Of a DNA stretch of 64,000 nucleotides, positions 12,101 to 22,475 are shown one piece after another (within the stretch, counting starts at the first letter, position 1; every line of letters begins with the position of its first letter). A program made the translations under genes and the position numbers. The stretch is from Coccinella septempunctata (lineage: Eukaryota > Arthropoda > Insecta > Coleoptera > Coccinellidae). The stretch spans positions 34,981,521 through 35,045,520 of the forward strand of contig NC_058193.1 of assembly GCF_907165205.1 (NCBI RefSeq), read 5' to 3'. The notes under the pieces are model-generated. The model was not told the origin of the DNA and did not search any database. It saw nothing but the letters and a program-made list of their open reading frames with translations.

Positions 12101-13229
12101 AAAGTAGTCTTACCGAAAATCGTTTTTCTTCAGTTTCTATTTATAAGATTTTTTGTGTCAGATTTATTTCCTTGCTCCTGTCTAAGGAAAACAATCAAAC
12201 CTCGCAATATTGAAATATACATACATTAAAACCTTCGAGTTGCCACTAAATGAATCTTTCTGGAACGTTTATGTGAAAAGACATATACAGGGTGTAAATC
12301 AATAGATGCAGAAAAATTTTAGATGTGATTTCTGATCAAAAAATAATGTGGATCTTTCATAAGGTGAAGCTTCCTGAAAAATGGCACCTTTTCTTAATTT
12401 TTTTCAAAAACCAGAAAACTGACAGAAATGGAATCAAGCAGTTACATTATACCATTGAAAAATTAATTTTTGATTCATTTTGAACAGATGAAGTCCAATT
12501 TTTTTGCCTTTCAGTTTCCATAGAATGCCTGCTCAATTTCATATCTGTTTGTTTTCTAGTATCCAAAAAAAAATGGAAAATTGCTTTTCAGGTGCCATCT
12601 AAGCAGTAGCTAAAAAAAAGATCATATGGAAAACCCACACAATTATTCGACAAGGAATCACACGTAAGTTTTCCACAAAAATTCATTCACACCCTGGACC
12701 AAATTAAATAAATTTGTATCCTGGATATATTTAGTACTTGGAGACCTCATATTTCGTATTATTTTGACGATTTTCTACGTGTAGAGTATCCATAAAGAGC
12801 CCAATTTCTAATCTTCTCTGAATGAAGTAAACCCAACTTACCCTCAGCACCCTCTACTGCAGGAGCCATGATGAATTTGATGGTCCTCGACTTGAAATAA
12901 TCCTCGATTTTGTTGTGCAAAATCTCGTCAAGTTTGATGCTTCTGGCTTCTAGATCCCTTGGCAGTTCCTCTTCAATGGAGTTGATGTTGTAGTTGGGAT
13001 TCTTCCCAATTTCAATCATATCGTAAAACAACAAAGGCTTGTCGTGCACTAAAGTTTCGTTGACTATGTCCAGACTGGCTTCTTTAACACACAATAAGGG
13101 GTAACCACTGATGAGACATTTCCTGAACGAATTGATAGTCCTGAATATTTTCGGGTGGATGGATGCACTACTGGTGGATAGAAGGGTTGCAAGAATGGTC
13201 ACAACAAGGAAGTTCTGAAGTAAGCCCAT
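9160..13229 (-). CDS. Osiris family protein (DUF1676), Osiris gene 2 of the window
   Basis: Minus-strand exons 12842-13229, 9591-9713 and 9160-9371 join at GT-AG sites in phase 1 and give 240 codons. The ATG at 13229 is chosen over the longer open frame because a signal peptide follows (MGLLQNFLVVTILATLLSTS). Exon 1 carries the two-cysteine region (FRKCLISGYPLLCVKE) and an acidic helical part. Exon 2 begins GRKKGGGGGGGKKGG and runs into the Met/Gly-rich hydrophobic segment. Exon 3 completes that segment and ends in a Gly/His/Tyr-rich tail without AQxLAY. The roughly 3.1-kb first intron holds a terminal-repeat element, a Tc1 fragment and an in-phase candidate cassette exon at 11475-11600. Inclusion would give 282 codons. 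Confidence 0.85.
9850..10070 (+). pseudogene. Fragment of a Tc1-like transposase (DNA-binding part)
   Basis: On the + strand the translation includes DRYSETGNVTKRPRTGRP followed by RLTTPAQDRFLTVSR. This is the typical end of the second helix-turn-helix and linker of Tc1-like transposases; the same region of the Tc1 copy at 57727 reads RETGSVLERPRLGGRRK then TTPSQDRFITVSR. The frame shifts upstream and no catalytic domain follows. It sits antisense inside intron 1 of Osiris gene 2. Confidence 0.75.
11475..11600 (-). CDS. Candidate cassette exon of Osiris gene 2 (Gly-rich)
   Basis: A 126-base open segment between a good acceptor (TCTATTTTCTCCAG) and a strong donor (GTATGT), lying in intron 1 of the Osiris gene at 9160-13229 on the same strand. 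It enters and leaves in phase 1, like the flanking exons, so it adds exactly 42 residues without a frame change. The translation is charged first (ENTGRALKDDKKLPRSGKDG), then Gly/Tyr-rich, then ends SCNC. If the donor is unused the frame stops five codons later, so a terminal-exon use is also possible. The segment is visibly richer in G and C than the intron around it. Confidence 0.55.
12286..12697. mobile_element. Small non-coding element with terminal inverted repeats
   Basis: Begins TACAGGGTGTAAAT and ends with the near reverse complement (ATTCACACCCTGG), about 410 bp apart, with no coding capacity. This is the look of a MITE related to Tc1/mariner. It lies in intron 1 of Osiris gene 2, and its sequence contributes to that intron's length. 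Confidence 0.6.
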
Positions 13230-13294
13230 CTTGAAGATGTTGTTGCTCTTCTGCGATGGTTTGATAACTGAGTATAACCGTGAGGCATTTTGTC

Positions 13295-13302
13295 TTATAT
13301 AA
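13295..13302 (-). promoter_or_regulatory. TATA box of Osiris gene 2
   Basis: TTATATAA about 70 bases upstream of the ATG at 13229. The other minus-strand Osiris genes here have a comparable box at a comparable distance. Confidence 0.6.
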
Positions 13303-16300
13303 GAGTGGGTACAGTAGACCGTGTCACCCATTAACTGAAGATATGAAACGTTGATGATGGTGGAAGCAAATGTTTTTAGGTAAATGGTAAATTTTATGGT
13401 CTCTTTGACTCGTGCTCCTAATGTTTAAATTATATCGAGCATTTGATACAGGGATCGGCGTATGCTCTGGCAAATTGGACAGCTCATCGCCTCTTTTTCG
13501 GTGATTAATATAGAAATTTAATGAAAGCTCTGGCTGATGCTCGGATCTGCTAGATTAACAGAGTATGGCGAAGGTTTTGGTCCTTAAAGAAGTGAGATAT
13601 TTTCAGCTACGTAAAGATAGGCCAGATATTTCGACAAAATTTCATCAGTTTTTAGGTTGAGGTTTTCCAGAGGGTGGAATTGATATTTGAAGGATATTGA
13701 GGTTACCAAAGCACTCTAGATGTGCAACGCCAGTGGAAGTAGTTATAAGGGTAGAACTTTCTCAATTAACTCTTGTATTTTTGGCAATATCATAGAATGA
13801 AAAATATTTTAATACGCAATAAAATACAAATTTGGACTTTGATAGATACTTTGATACTCTCTTCATTGAATTGATCAAGTTTTCTCACTCGAGATTGAAA
13901 GTGGAAAAGTAGTGACTTGAGCATGCTCAGAAACAAGGTATTGCAAGATTAACATAACACGGCTTCAGCTCCATTAAATTTTGAGTATAAAAATTTGGAG
14001 CTTTCACGCCAGTCTTCAAATTAATGTACAGAGTGGGCAAAATTCTTTGTCTACTGAGGAGATTTCGAGAACTATAAGAGCTAGAAGAAAACGGATGACA
14101 CATTTCCGAGCTCTTTTCAGAGAAACAAAGAATGGTGAAAACCGTAGCCTCCTACTATTTTTAGATTATTAGCAAAAAATTAGATTTTGACTATTTCGAA
14201 AAGTTCTCATAACTTTTTTGTCTTTGAAGTTGCAGATCTGAAACTTGAACTTCCCATTCAATTGTATACGTACAATCTACTGAATATTCAATAAAACTTT
14301 GCATTTGAAGAAACGAGAGTTCTCCTAATGATTCTAAATGTGAAATTATTTTGAGCTCGTCAGTAGATTCTACGTGAAGAAATGCCTGTAGCAGGATCAA
14401 GTTTCAGATCTGTAACTTCAAAGACACAAAAGTTATGAGAACTTTTCGAAATCGTCAAAATCTTATTTTTTGCTAAAAACTCAAAAACGAAGAATCACAG
14501 TAGGCTACGGTTTTCACCATTCTTCGTTCCTCTGAAAAAGAACTCGGAAATGGGTCATTCGTTTTCCTTTGGTTCTTATAGTTCACGAGATCATCTCAGT
14601 GGACGAAGAATTTTGCCCACCCTGTACTCTAAGCATGTTGAACTTGATAATTGCTTCATAAAAATTTATATTAACTTGTAATAAACTCATTTATAGGTAC
14701 TGAGTGTTCTGTTCTCTATGTCATCTATCATTTCTATATCGATCATTTATGACGTGACCTAAACTTGAAATTTTCATGTCAGGATCAATAAATGATATTG
14801 TTATTATTCCTTCTGCACTTCATCGCTCTCCATAATTTTCACTGAAACATACAAAACGATAATTTCGTAGAAAGCATGAGAATAAGCTACGAAATGACTT
14901 ATGATGATCCACATTTGAATGTCCAACTGTTCACGAGTCGCTAGCTTGATGTCTTTACTTTCACTACCAAATAGGTATTGCTGAACTGTGGATTATAAGT
15001 GATATTCATCATGTCTTCGTTTTCCTATATTGAGAAAAAACGAAAATCTGCGAAATATTGTTTCATTTAAACAAAGAAATAAATATTTCCCCGATGATAG
15101 AAAGAATTAAGTAATTCCAAAACAGGCACATTGATTCATTTTTCTTCTATGTGACTTGTATCAAAGGCTTCAGAACATTGCTGGTAACAATACAAACATA
15201 GATTCTCAAATCAATAACTTTGTCGAGTAGGCAATCAAGAAACCTATCGAGGTTTGTATGTATCAAACGCTTTACCTCTTCCAATCTTTAAGATTCACTT
15301 GAACTTAAAGAAAAGTACTTTGAAACTCACAGAAAAATCATCGTAGATCTAGGTAAATGTGACACATATTGTAAAATAGCAAATCGTCTTGTAATAAGTC
15401 TCAAAATTTAATCGAGTCCAGTGAAATAGTTTGTTCTTGACGATACTTAAACTTTTTGTGGATTTCTCGTTGGTCAACTTTTGATGTGATGAATATTCTG
15501 AAAGAGCTTCTAGTGATGAATCTCGAAATTTCATCGAACTCCCAGAAAAATCAAGTTCTTTCCAAGGGGATCCCCCACTGGAATCCTTGGTACTTCAATC
15601 CATATTCAGTTTGGCCATGCATGCACCAGTTGAAGTTTTAATTGCCTCAATTTGTTCTTTTCTGTGTAAAGGTTGTTCCATCCTTAGCCGAAACTGCTCA
15701 AATTCAATTGAATTCATTCCTGATTCAAAGGCGGAACAAAGTATCGCATAAAAATATGTATAAATGAAAATATCACCGAACAGTATCGCCTCCATCCTAC
15801 AGTTCAGTGGTTTGCTACTAGATAATTCGAAAATAAAAGATAAATACGTGAAGCTGGTCTTCGTTGAACTCAACAAAAAAGATGAACTGCGAAAGATACA
15901 TAAATGTACAGGCTGACCAGACTTAAAGACGCCATATCCCAAATTTGGAATGCAATTCTTTTCAATTCTTTGATTATCGTGTTTTGGATTATTTGGATAT
16001 AGGAAGAAACATAGATCGCATTCCAAAAAAAGTGTAGATTCTCAATAGAGCGATTTCTGTTCAGGAAATGAAGAAAATCATACGATGCTGTATTCATCCA
16101 ACCCTAAATGATTACACTCTTTTATCGGTAGGTCCAACAAATAGCTGCTTCAGCGAGCAGATTCTTCGGAATAACGTGAGATAAATTGATACCTTGAAAT
16201 GCGAAAAAATTACAGCTCCCGAAAGAACAAGTATATGAACATCATACCCAACGGCATTGTGTCTATGACCTGATAACTTCTTAAATGAAACAACAGTTGG

Positions 16301-17069
16301 ATTTTGAACAGTAAATGGTTCGCGAAAAATTAATTGTTTAACGGTTGAAATTCTCGATATTCATCAGTGGAATCTATAATATATATTGAGAGAGGATGCT
16401 GTTTCTGCCTCAATATCTGAAAATTCGAGAAAGATAGCTATTGTTTCAGAATCGAGCATGAAAAACCAAAATTTACCCCGCCTAACTTTTCCTAAAAGAT
16501 TTCGATAACTGTACAAAAATCCATTCATCCACCCAGGATTTTTCTCAAAAACTATTGTGACAACTAGATGAAATGACTCGTTTTTTCTAGTCAAATACGA
16601 CAATGATCCTTTTCGATCCTAGATCTGATCATTGTGGAAGTTGTAAACAAGGGAATAAAAATGAAACAATAAAGATTGGATATATTAAAGAGTCGATATC
16701 ATATTATATTGCAGTGCAAGAAATTAGCTCAACTGGTTATTCAGTAATGAAAATAAAAATTTTATGTTATGGCATTTTACATTTCAAACCTGCATTTGAG
16801 TTTTATTCTTACACCAACGAGTGGAATTTGTAGATTGAGTAGTGTTGATTCAGATTCAGATTCAGTGTTCATTCTTGCCTACGTCAACATTTTCCAAATT
16901 TTCGTTTTATTCTAAATTCTAAATGAATCACTGTACCTACTTTACAAGGATTTCTTCTATAGAAATATTGAATCAAATAAATTTTTATCAGTCTATGGAA
17001 TCTTCAGGCAAACTGGAGTATACAGTTTAACTCCCCACAATCAAATTCTGACTTTTTTGGGAGATCTAT
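13303..17069. other. Intergenic between two Osiris genes
   Basis: No gene seen apart from the 600-bp inverted-repeat element at 14027-14626. Several open frames of 60-140 codons occur between 15349 and 16833, including 15595-16026 on the minus strand. They overlap on both strands, have AT-driven composition and show no recognised motif. Confidence 0.5.
14027..14626. mobile_element. 600-bp element with long terminal inverted repeats
   Basis: Left arm about 14027-14248 and right arm about 14397-14626 are reverse complements over roughly 225 bp with scattered mismatches. The outer ends are TACAGAGTGGGC and GCCCACCCTGTA, so TA may be the duplicated target site. The roughly 150-bp centre is unrelated. 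There is no transposase frame, so this is a non-autonomous foldback or MITE-type element, probably mobilised by a Tc1/mariner enzyme. Confidence 0.85.
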
Positions 17070-17075
17070 TTTATT
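17070..17075 (-). other. Polyadenylation signal of Osiris gene 3
   Basis: AATAAA on the minus strand about 20 bases after the TGA at 17094. Its position supports the distal fourth exon as the true gene end. Confidence 0.65.
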
Positions 17076-17093
17076 GCACGGTGTATTTCCATG

Positions 17094-20000
17094 TCACGTG
17101 CGTTTCTTCAATTTTTCTTCTTCATTCCATGCGAAATTTCTTCGACTCTCTCTGTCGCTTTTTCCGATTCCCGTTGAAAATATTTCCTGGAGATTTTCAG
17201 GCAATTTTATCTGATCGCTCTGTGTAGCTTCGTTGTTCTCCAATCCACTTTCCAAGTTGTTGGATCTATAAATGGAGTCCTCGCCATAATGGTGATCTGG
17301 AAATCTGGAAAAATTCCGTATTAGATCAATGAGAAAAAACCTATTTATTCTGGCAATGTAATAAATTGTTTTACACAGAAACAATACTTTTCGTTCATCT
17401 GGTCTAGAGTGTAAATATTAACGCCTCCCTAGATTCAAAAAGACTTTCGTTATGAACACAAATATTATCTTCCTAAAAGTATTTCTTGGATTTGATAACA
17501 TCCTTATAAATTTATAGAATTTGAAAGAGTAATGCCAGCAATGGAAATTCCTGCTTTGCAAAATCTTGATTGTTCAGTCTAAGTATTATCAGTATTCATT
17601 ATCGAATGTGATGATGAAGATCTTGGAGCTACTAGAGAACCTTACTACCACTAATACATTTTATTATTCTCCCTCATATTCGTCAACAGCTATATGAGTG
17701 TATGGAGTCACCTAATTTCTCACATATATTCCTAAAATTTTCGTTCATAAGCAGATTTTACGGTGTTTAACCTAATTGTTACCAGAATCTAGTGACTATG
17801 AGAACTTTTTTCAAATAATCACTTCTCTAAGATTATGTTTTTGATCCTGATTTTAAATCCTCAAAAAATTTCATTGTTTCCCCAGCTATTATAAATCGGA
17901 CAACAGAAAACGATATAGGAAGAGTTCAGGTAAAAATCAAAAATTCGTTTGGATGATATTTTATTATTATAACATCGAAATTGCTACTCTGGACTTTTTC
18001 TTCACTAGATTAATTTCAAATTTTTCCTCATCCATTACAGATGTCTCATTGCACCCATAATAGCCAACAGTGGTCCCAAACCATTGGTACATTCCGTTCA
18101 TAAACTGTTTCAAAGTACTTCTCTTTAACAATCTGTTGTAGACTTAACTCAAAATGTTAACCTACCGATTAATATGATATGGGGGAGGTGAATATTGATG
18201 GTTGAAAACTTGAGGTCCCACTTGTCCTTGTCCTTGATAATTTCCATTGTTGTTGCCCAACAACAGTGTGCCCAAAGCAAGGGCGGTACTTATGATCAGT
18301 GATATTTTGCTGAGAACCAGAGCTTTCTTCGCAATCAATGCCAGGACTCCGAAGATTATGGGAATCAATGTTATGACCTTAAATTTGAAACCCAACAGCA
18401 ATGGCACAAGGAAACTGTGCGTCAGCAACAACTTGGCTAAAAACAATTTTTTTTTCAAATTATGACTGCAAATTCTTTAAATACGCCTAGGTTGTATAGA
18501 AACTGTATATTTCAATTTTCACATTCTTCAGTTCATTAATATTCGGATCATCTTGAGTGTCGTATTAGGCGAATAATTCTTCTATGGAAAAATCATTAGA
18601 ATCACAAAAAAATGAGAATGTTTCTTTCGGTGTATCATGTCGAATTAGTTTTTGTTACTCACGTATCAATGTAAAAGTCATTTATAAATAAATTTTTCCA
18701 CTCATTTGATTCAAAGTAGTCGACGACTAGTGTTTTCGAGTTTCTCGAAAAAAGAATTTTTTGGGCCATAATAATAATAATATTTTTTATTCGTCTTATC
18801 GGGCCATTAACTTATAATTGATGAGAGTTAGGTATATAATGAGATGATCTTTATAGGCACATAAATGGATATTTACAGGTATATGTTCAAAAAATGACCA
18901 CTGAAATAATTTTACCGCTGGAAAATTATTTCCATGGAGATATCCTATCTGTAACTTCGAAAAACGAAACACCCATCCCCGATAAAATTATGAATCTATT
19001 GTCAAATTTATAATCAAAAGATCAAGAGAAGATTCAAGAAAAATTTTCGTAAATGTATCAAAATACTCTAAATCTGATTACAAAAAGGTATTTTTCAGAA
19101 ATCATGTACCGAAAATCCGGAAAAAATCATTGATTCTTGATACTAAATGTGGATTAAAAGTATGACCTCGAACTCCACAATAAATTGATCTGAGTTTGAA
19201 GATATTGTTGCCATCTAACATTCTTCGTGAGTTTCTGTCCTGCCTGTATGTTCTACATTTTCAGTGATTCGGAAAATTATGCTTTGAATCAGCAGGAAAT
19301 TAATCTCGGAGTAGTCAAAAATTTCCAACGATTCATGATAGATGGCGCTGGTAAATAAGACTAACACAATTCAACTTCAACAAGAATACCTGTTGTAAAG
19401 TTAAACTCACCTGTTGAAGATTCTTTCAATCTATTTCTGGTAGCGGCTTCTTTGTGTGGGTCTATAGCAAACTCTAGGAATCCTGCTGTGCCAGGAGATG
19501 GCGTTATGTGCATTATAAGGCCAGGATATATAGAGCTCATGTCCCATCTCATTTGTCTTCTAGAGAAGACTTGACCGATGGAATCTATAATGGACCTGAA
19601 AAATGTTTTTTACTAAAATAACCTTTCCCCAAATAGAACCCCCATAATTTTCCTTAAGGAAATGAAGAACAGGAAGAATGTTCACGAAAAAAGGATAGTT
19701 CCTTCATAGATTATTGAGGATTAATAAAATTCAAATCAGTTCAGATAACTATAAGATCCATTGATACAAAAATCAACAAACGTTACGATTTAAATCGTGG
19801 TTTCGGTCATTTTTGACCTCGTCAGAGCCACACATCTCGCACTAAGAAAAATTTCTGTATTGGTACAAGTTGGAAAAAGCATCTTGTGTAAGAAATGATG
19901 ATCATTGTAGAAGTTATTATAAAATTACGTGTATCGAAATGTTTTTTATTTACTCGAAAACCTAGAACCTTGATAAAAGGTAACAGCAAAGGAACACACA

Positions 20001-20383
20001 AATATGAAATAGTTTAATCGATTAACTCAGTGAAAATTCTGGAAAACTTGAAAAACAATTGGAAGGTGGGGACTCAAGATATCTTTCTCTTACCTGAAGC
20101 TTGAAGGATCTGTGTCTGCGAAGCTGTGTGCTTCCCTGAACTCCTTAGGATCCCTGGTGAGTGTAACGCCATCAACCAAATCAAATTCAGGCTCATTGTC
20201 CCAATTTTGAAGTTTGCTCAACACTCCCATCCCCAAACACTGCCCCATGCTACCCGCACCAGCTGGGGTTGATAAGATGCATTGTCTGAAAGTGTGCTCT
20301 ACAGAGGGTGAAGTCACAACCGTACATTTCGCGGGAAAATAAAACAGAAACGACACAGCTAACAGTCTCGCCTGTTGGATCAT
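17094..20383 (-). CDS. Osiris family protein (DUF1676), Osiris gene 3, with an extra C-terminal exon
   Basis: Minus-strand exons 20094-20383, 19411-19595, 18166-18436 and 17094-17304 join at GT-AG sites with matching phases and give 318 codons. The N-terminus is a signal peptide (MIQQARLLAVSFLFYF) followed by the two-cysteine region (FRQCILSTP...GQCLG) and LVDGVTLTRDP, a common Osiris stretch. Exon 3 encodes the long hydrophobic segment (KVITLIPIIFGVLALIAKKA...). Exon 4 adds about 70 charged residues (RFPDHHYGEDSIYRSNN to EEEKLKKRT) not seen in the other copies. If exon 3 is read through its donor, translation stops at once at 18162, so a shorter isoform is conceivable. No AQxLAY motif is present. 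Confidence 0.8.
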
Positions 20384-20420
20384 TTTGAGGAAATAAAATC
20401 GTGGATACTCCCACGCTGGA

Positions 20421-20427
20421 TTATATA
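20421..20427 (-). promoter_or_regulatory. TATA box of Osiris gene 3
   Basis: TATATAA on the minus strand about 40 bases upstream of the ATG at 20383. Confidence 0.6.
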
Positions 20428-20430
20428 TGG

Positions 20431-22315
20431 AGGTTGTTTGGGGTATTGCGATCTAATTTGGTGGCTACGATGATGTAGTGAAAGTGCCATTGTCTTTCTT
20501 TTGTCCGGGACTTAATTAGTGCGAATTCGATCGCATTGGCTGATTTTCTTTGTTCGCGAATCTGGACAGTCGCACGATGAGGATTTGCGGAAAAAATGTA
20601 TATGAAAGTTGATTCAACAAAGCACGAACTCCATAAGAGTCCATAGACTGTTGAAATTTACACGAATTACTACCAAAATTTGAAATTTTTGGCATACTCG
20701 AGGAAGAGGGATGCTCCAGAATTTTCTTTCTTTATTCCTTGACATCTTTCGAAGTTGCCTTTAACAAAATAGTGCAAAATCGAAGTCATAATATGGAGAG
20801 TGTTGATGACCTATTTCTATATCGAAATAGATGTTACTCAATATTTCTGATGTTGAGGTGTCAGGAGAGTTTTTAAAAACTTCAGTACTTGGAATAGATT
20901 CGAAAAAGCCACGTCCACGAATGAAGTGTCAGAAGTTTTTTCAATTTCTTTCTCGGTTTTTCTTATTTTCTACTAAATAACCACTGATATATCTATGAGA
21001 GATGATTCCCCAAATGAAACTTCTTCAATTATCATACAAACAAAAATTAAATAGATATTTTCGTCATATGATTTACGAATGCGTTAATATTGACCATCCC
21101 CTATATTGATTCTTCGGGATTTTGTCAATTAGAGATTGAGAATTACTAATCTATGTCCCAAAATGACAAATATAAAGGTGTAAAATCAAGAAGTAGTCTA
21201 ACATTTGCTTGTTTGTAGGTTAACCCATCGGCTACAGAAGTCAAAGAATAGCATCAACTATACTGTGTTGAATTTAAATCAAATTTGGGCAGATCGAAAA
21301 CCTTCTATTCAAATCATTTTTCAAAAATCATATTGTCAATAAAAGTAGACGCAGGAAGGCTAAAAAATGTTCAGTGCATTCTCTCAGTACTTTTGTCTAG
21401 ACCAACCATAAGATTTCCTTCAGTTTTACGCAAGCTTCCTTCTGTGAATGCGTGTCTTGACTTCCTTGGGAATCTAAAACAATGACAAGACTTTCCCCAG
21501 AATGTATCGTGAAGAATTGAAAGCGAAACTGGGATAGATAATCAACCTTAAAATTAGTCCGTTAATAAAATCTACAGGGTGAGCTATTCAAAATACACCA
21601 ATCTTTCAAAGTTTCATTGGGGATCTTCACAAAACCTTTTTATTAATTGACTATATGGTCAGTATGAAAATGTTGTAACGATTAGAAATTCTCTTTCTTT
21701 CTGAATGAATGTGATGCAGAGATTCGCTAACATGAAAGCCTCAGTTTGACCAATGGCTATTGAACCAAAAACGCAAAATTATTTTTCATATATTTCGTGA
21801 AAAATTCACAAGATTTCTTCAATCCTGTCAATAATATGGTTTGATTATATTCTTCATGACTTCTACGTACAGGTTTCGTCGCATATTTCTTCATACGAAG
21901 ACCTCAAATACAAGAATTTTTTGTGAAAAAATTCTTGATATATGTATAGATCCACAAAGACTACAATTGTAACGTACCATCTGGCAAAGATTTCTGTCAA
22001 AATCGTTAAATTATGCTAATATTTTTCAAATGAATATTATACTGTCATCTTACACAGTAATACTCTTCCACGACGGAATAGTCTTTCTAGTGCTATTTGA
22101 ATTATGGTGGTTGGCTAGATTCAAATCGTAATCCATTTGATAATTATTTCATCCTCTAACTTTTCATCAAATTTATCTCGTGACATGTTTAGTCCTGTGA
22201 CCATTTTTTAGTGTCATCTCTTCAGATGGAAAGAGTTATTGAAGGTAATAAAACAAGTATTTTCAAAAGGAGGATTTTCAGATAAGGAAGAATAACATTA
22301 GTTCAAAAAACATAT
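20431..22315. other. Intergenic between Osiris genes 3 and 4
   Basis: No gene seen. A TACAGGGTGAGC motif at 21573 matches the ends of other small elements in the window, but I cannot find its partner end. The open frame 21285-21485 (+) has no recognised motif. Confidence 0.5.
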
Positions 22316-22321
22316 TTTATT
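22316..22321 (-). other. Polyadenylation signal of Osiris gene 4
   Basis: AATAAA on the minus strand about 155 bases after the stop at 22476. An AATA microsatellite (22345-22364) lies in the 3' region. Confidence 0.55.
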
Positions 22322-22475
22322 AAACACATATTGCAGGTAATCAATAAATAAATAAATAAATAAGCTCCAGCAGGTAGGTACATGAAAAATGTACAATATT
22401 GGGGTTCTTCCAGAGAAAATTAAAAACTAAAAACAGATCAAATGCCTGTCATATCACATAAAACAGACAAGGGGA

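Noticed and set aside
15595..16097. Overlapping minus-strand open frames of 143 and 75 codons
   Set aside because: They overlap in different frames, have Phe/Ser/Ile-rich AT-driven composition and no conserved motif.
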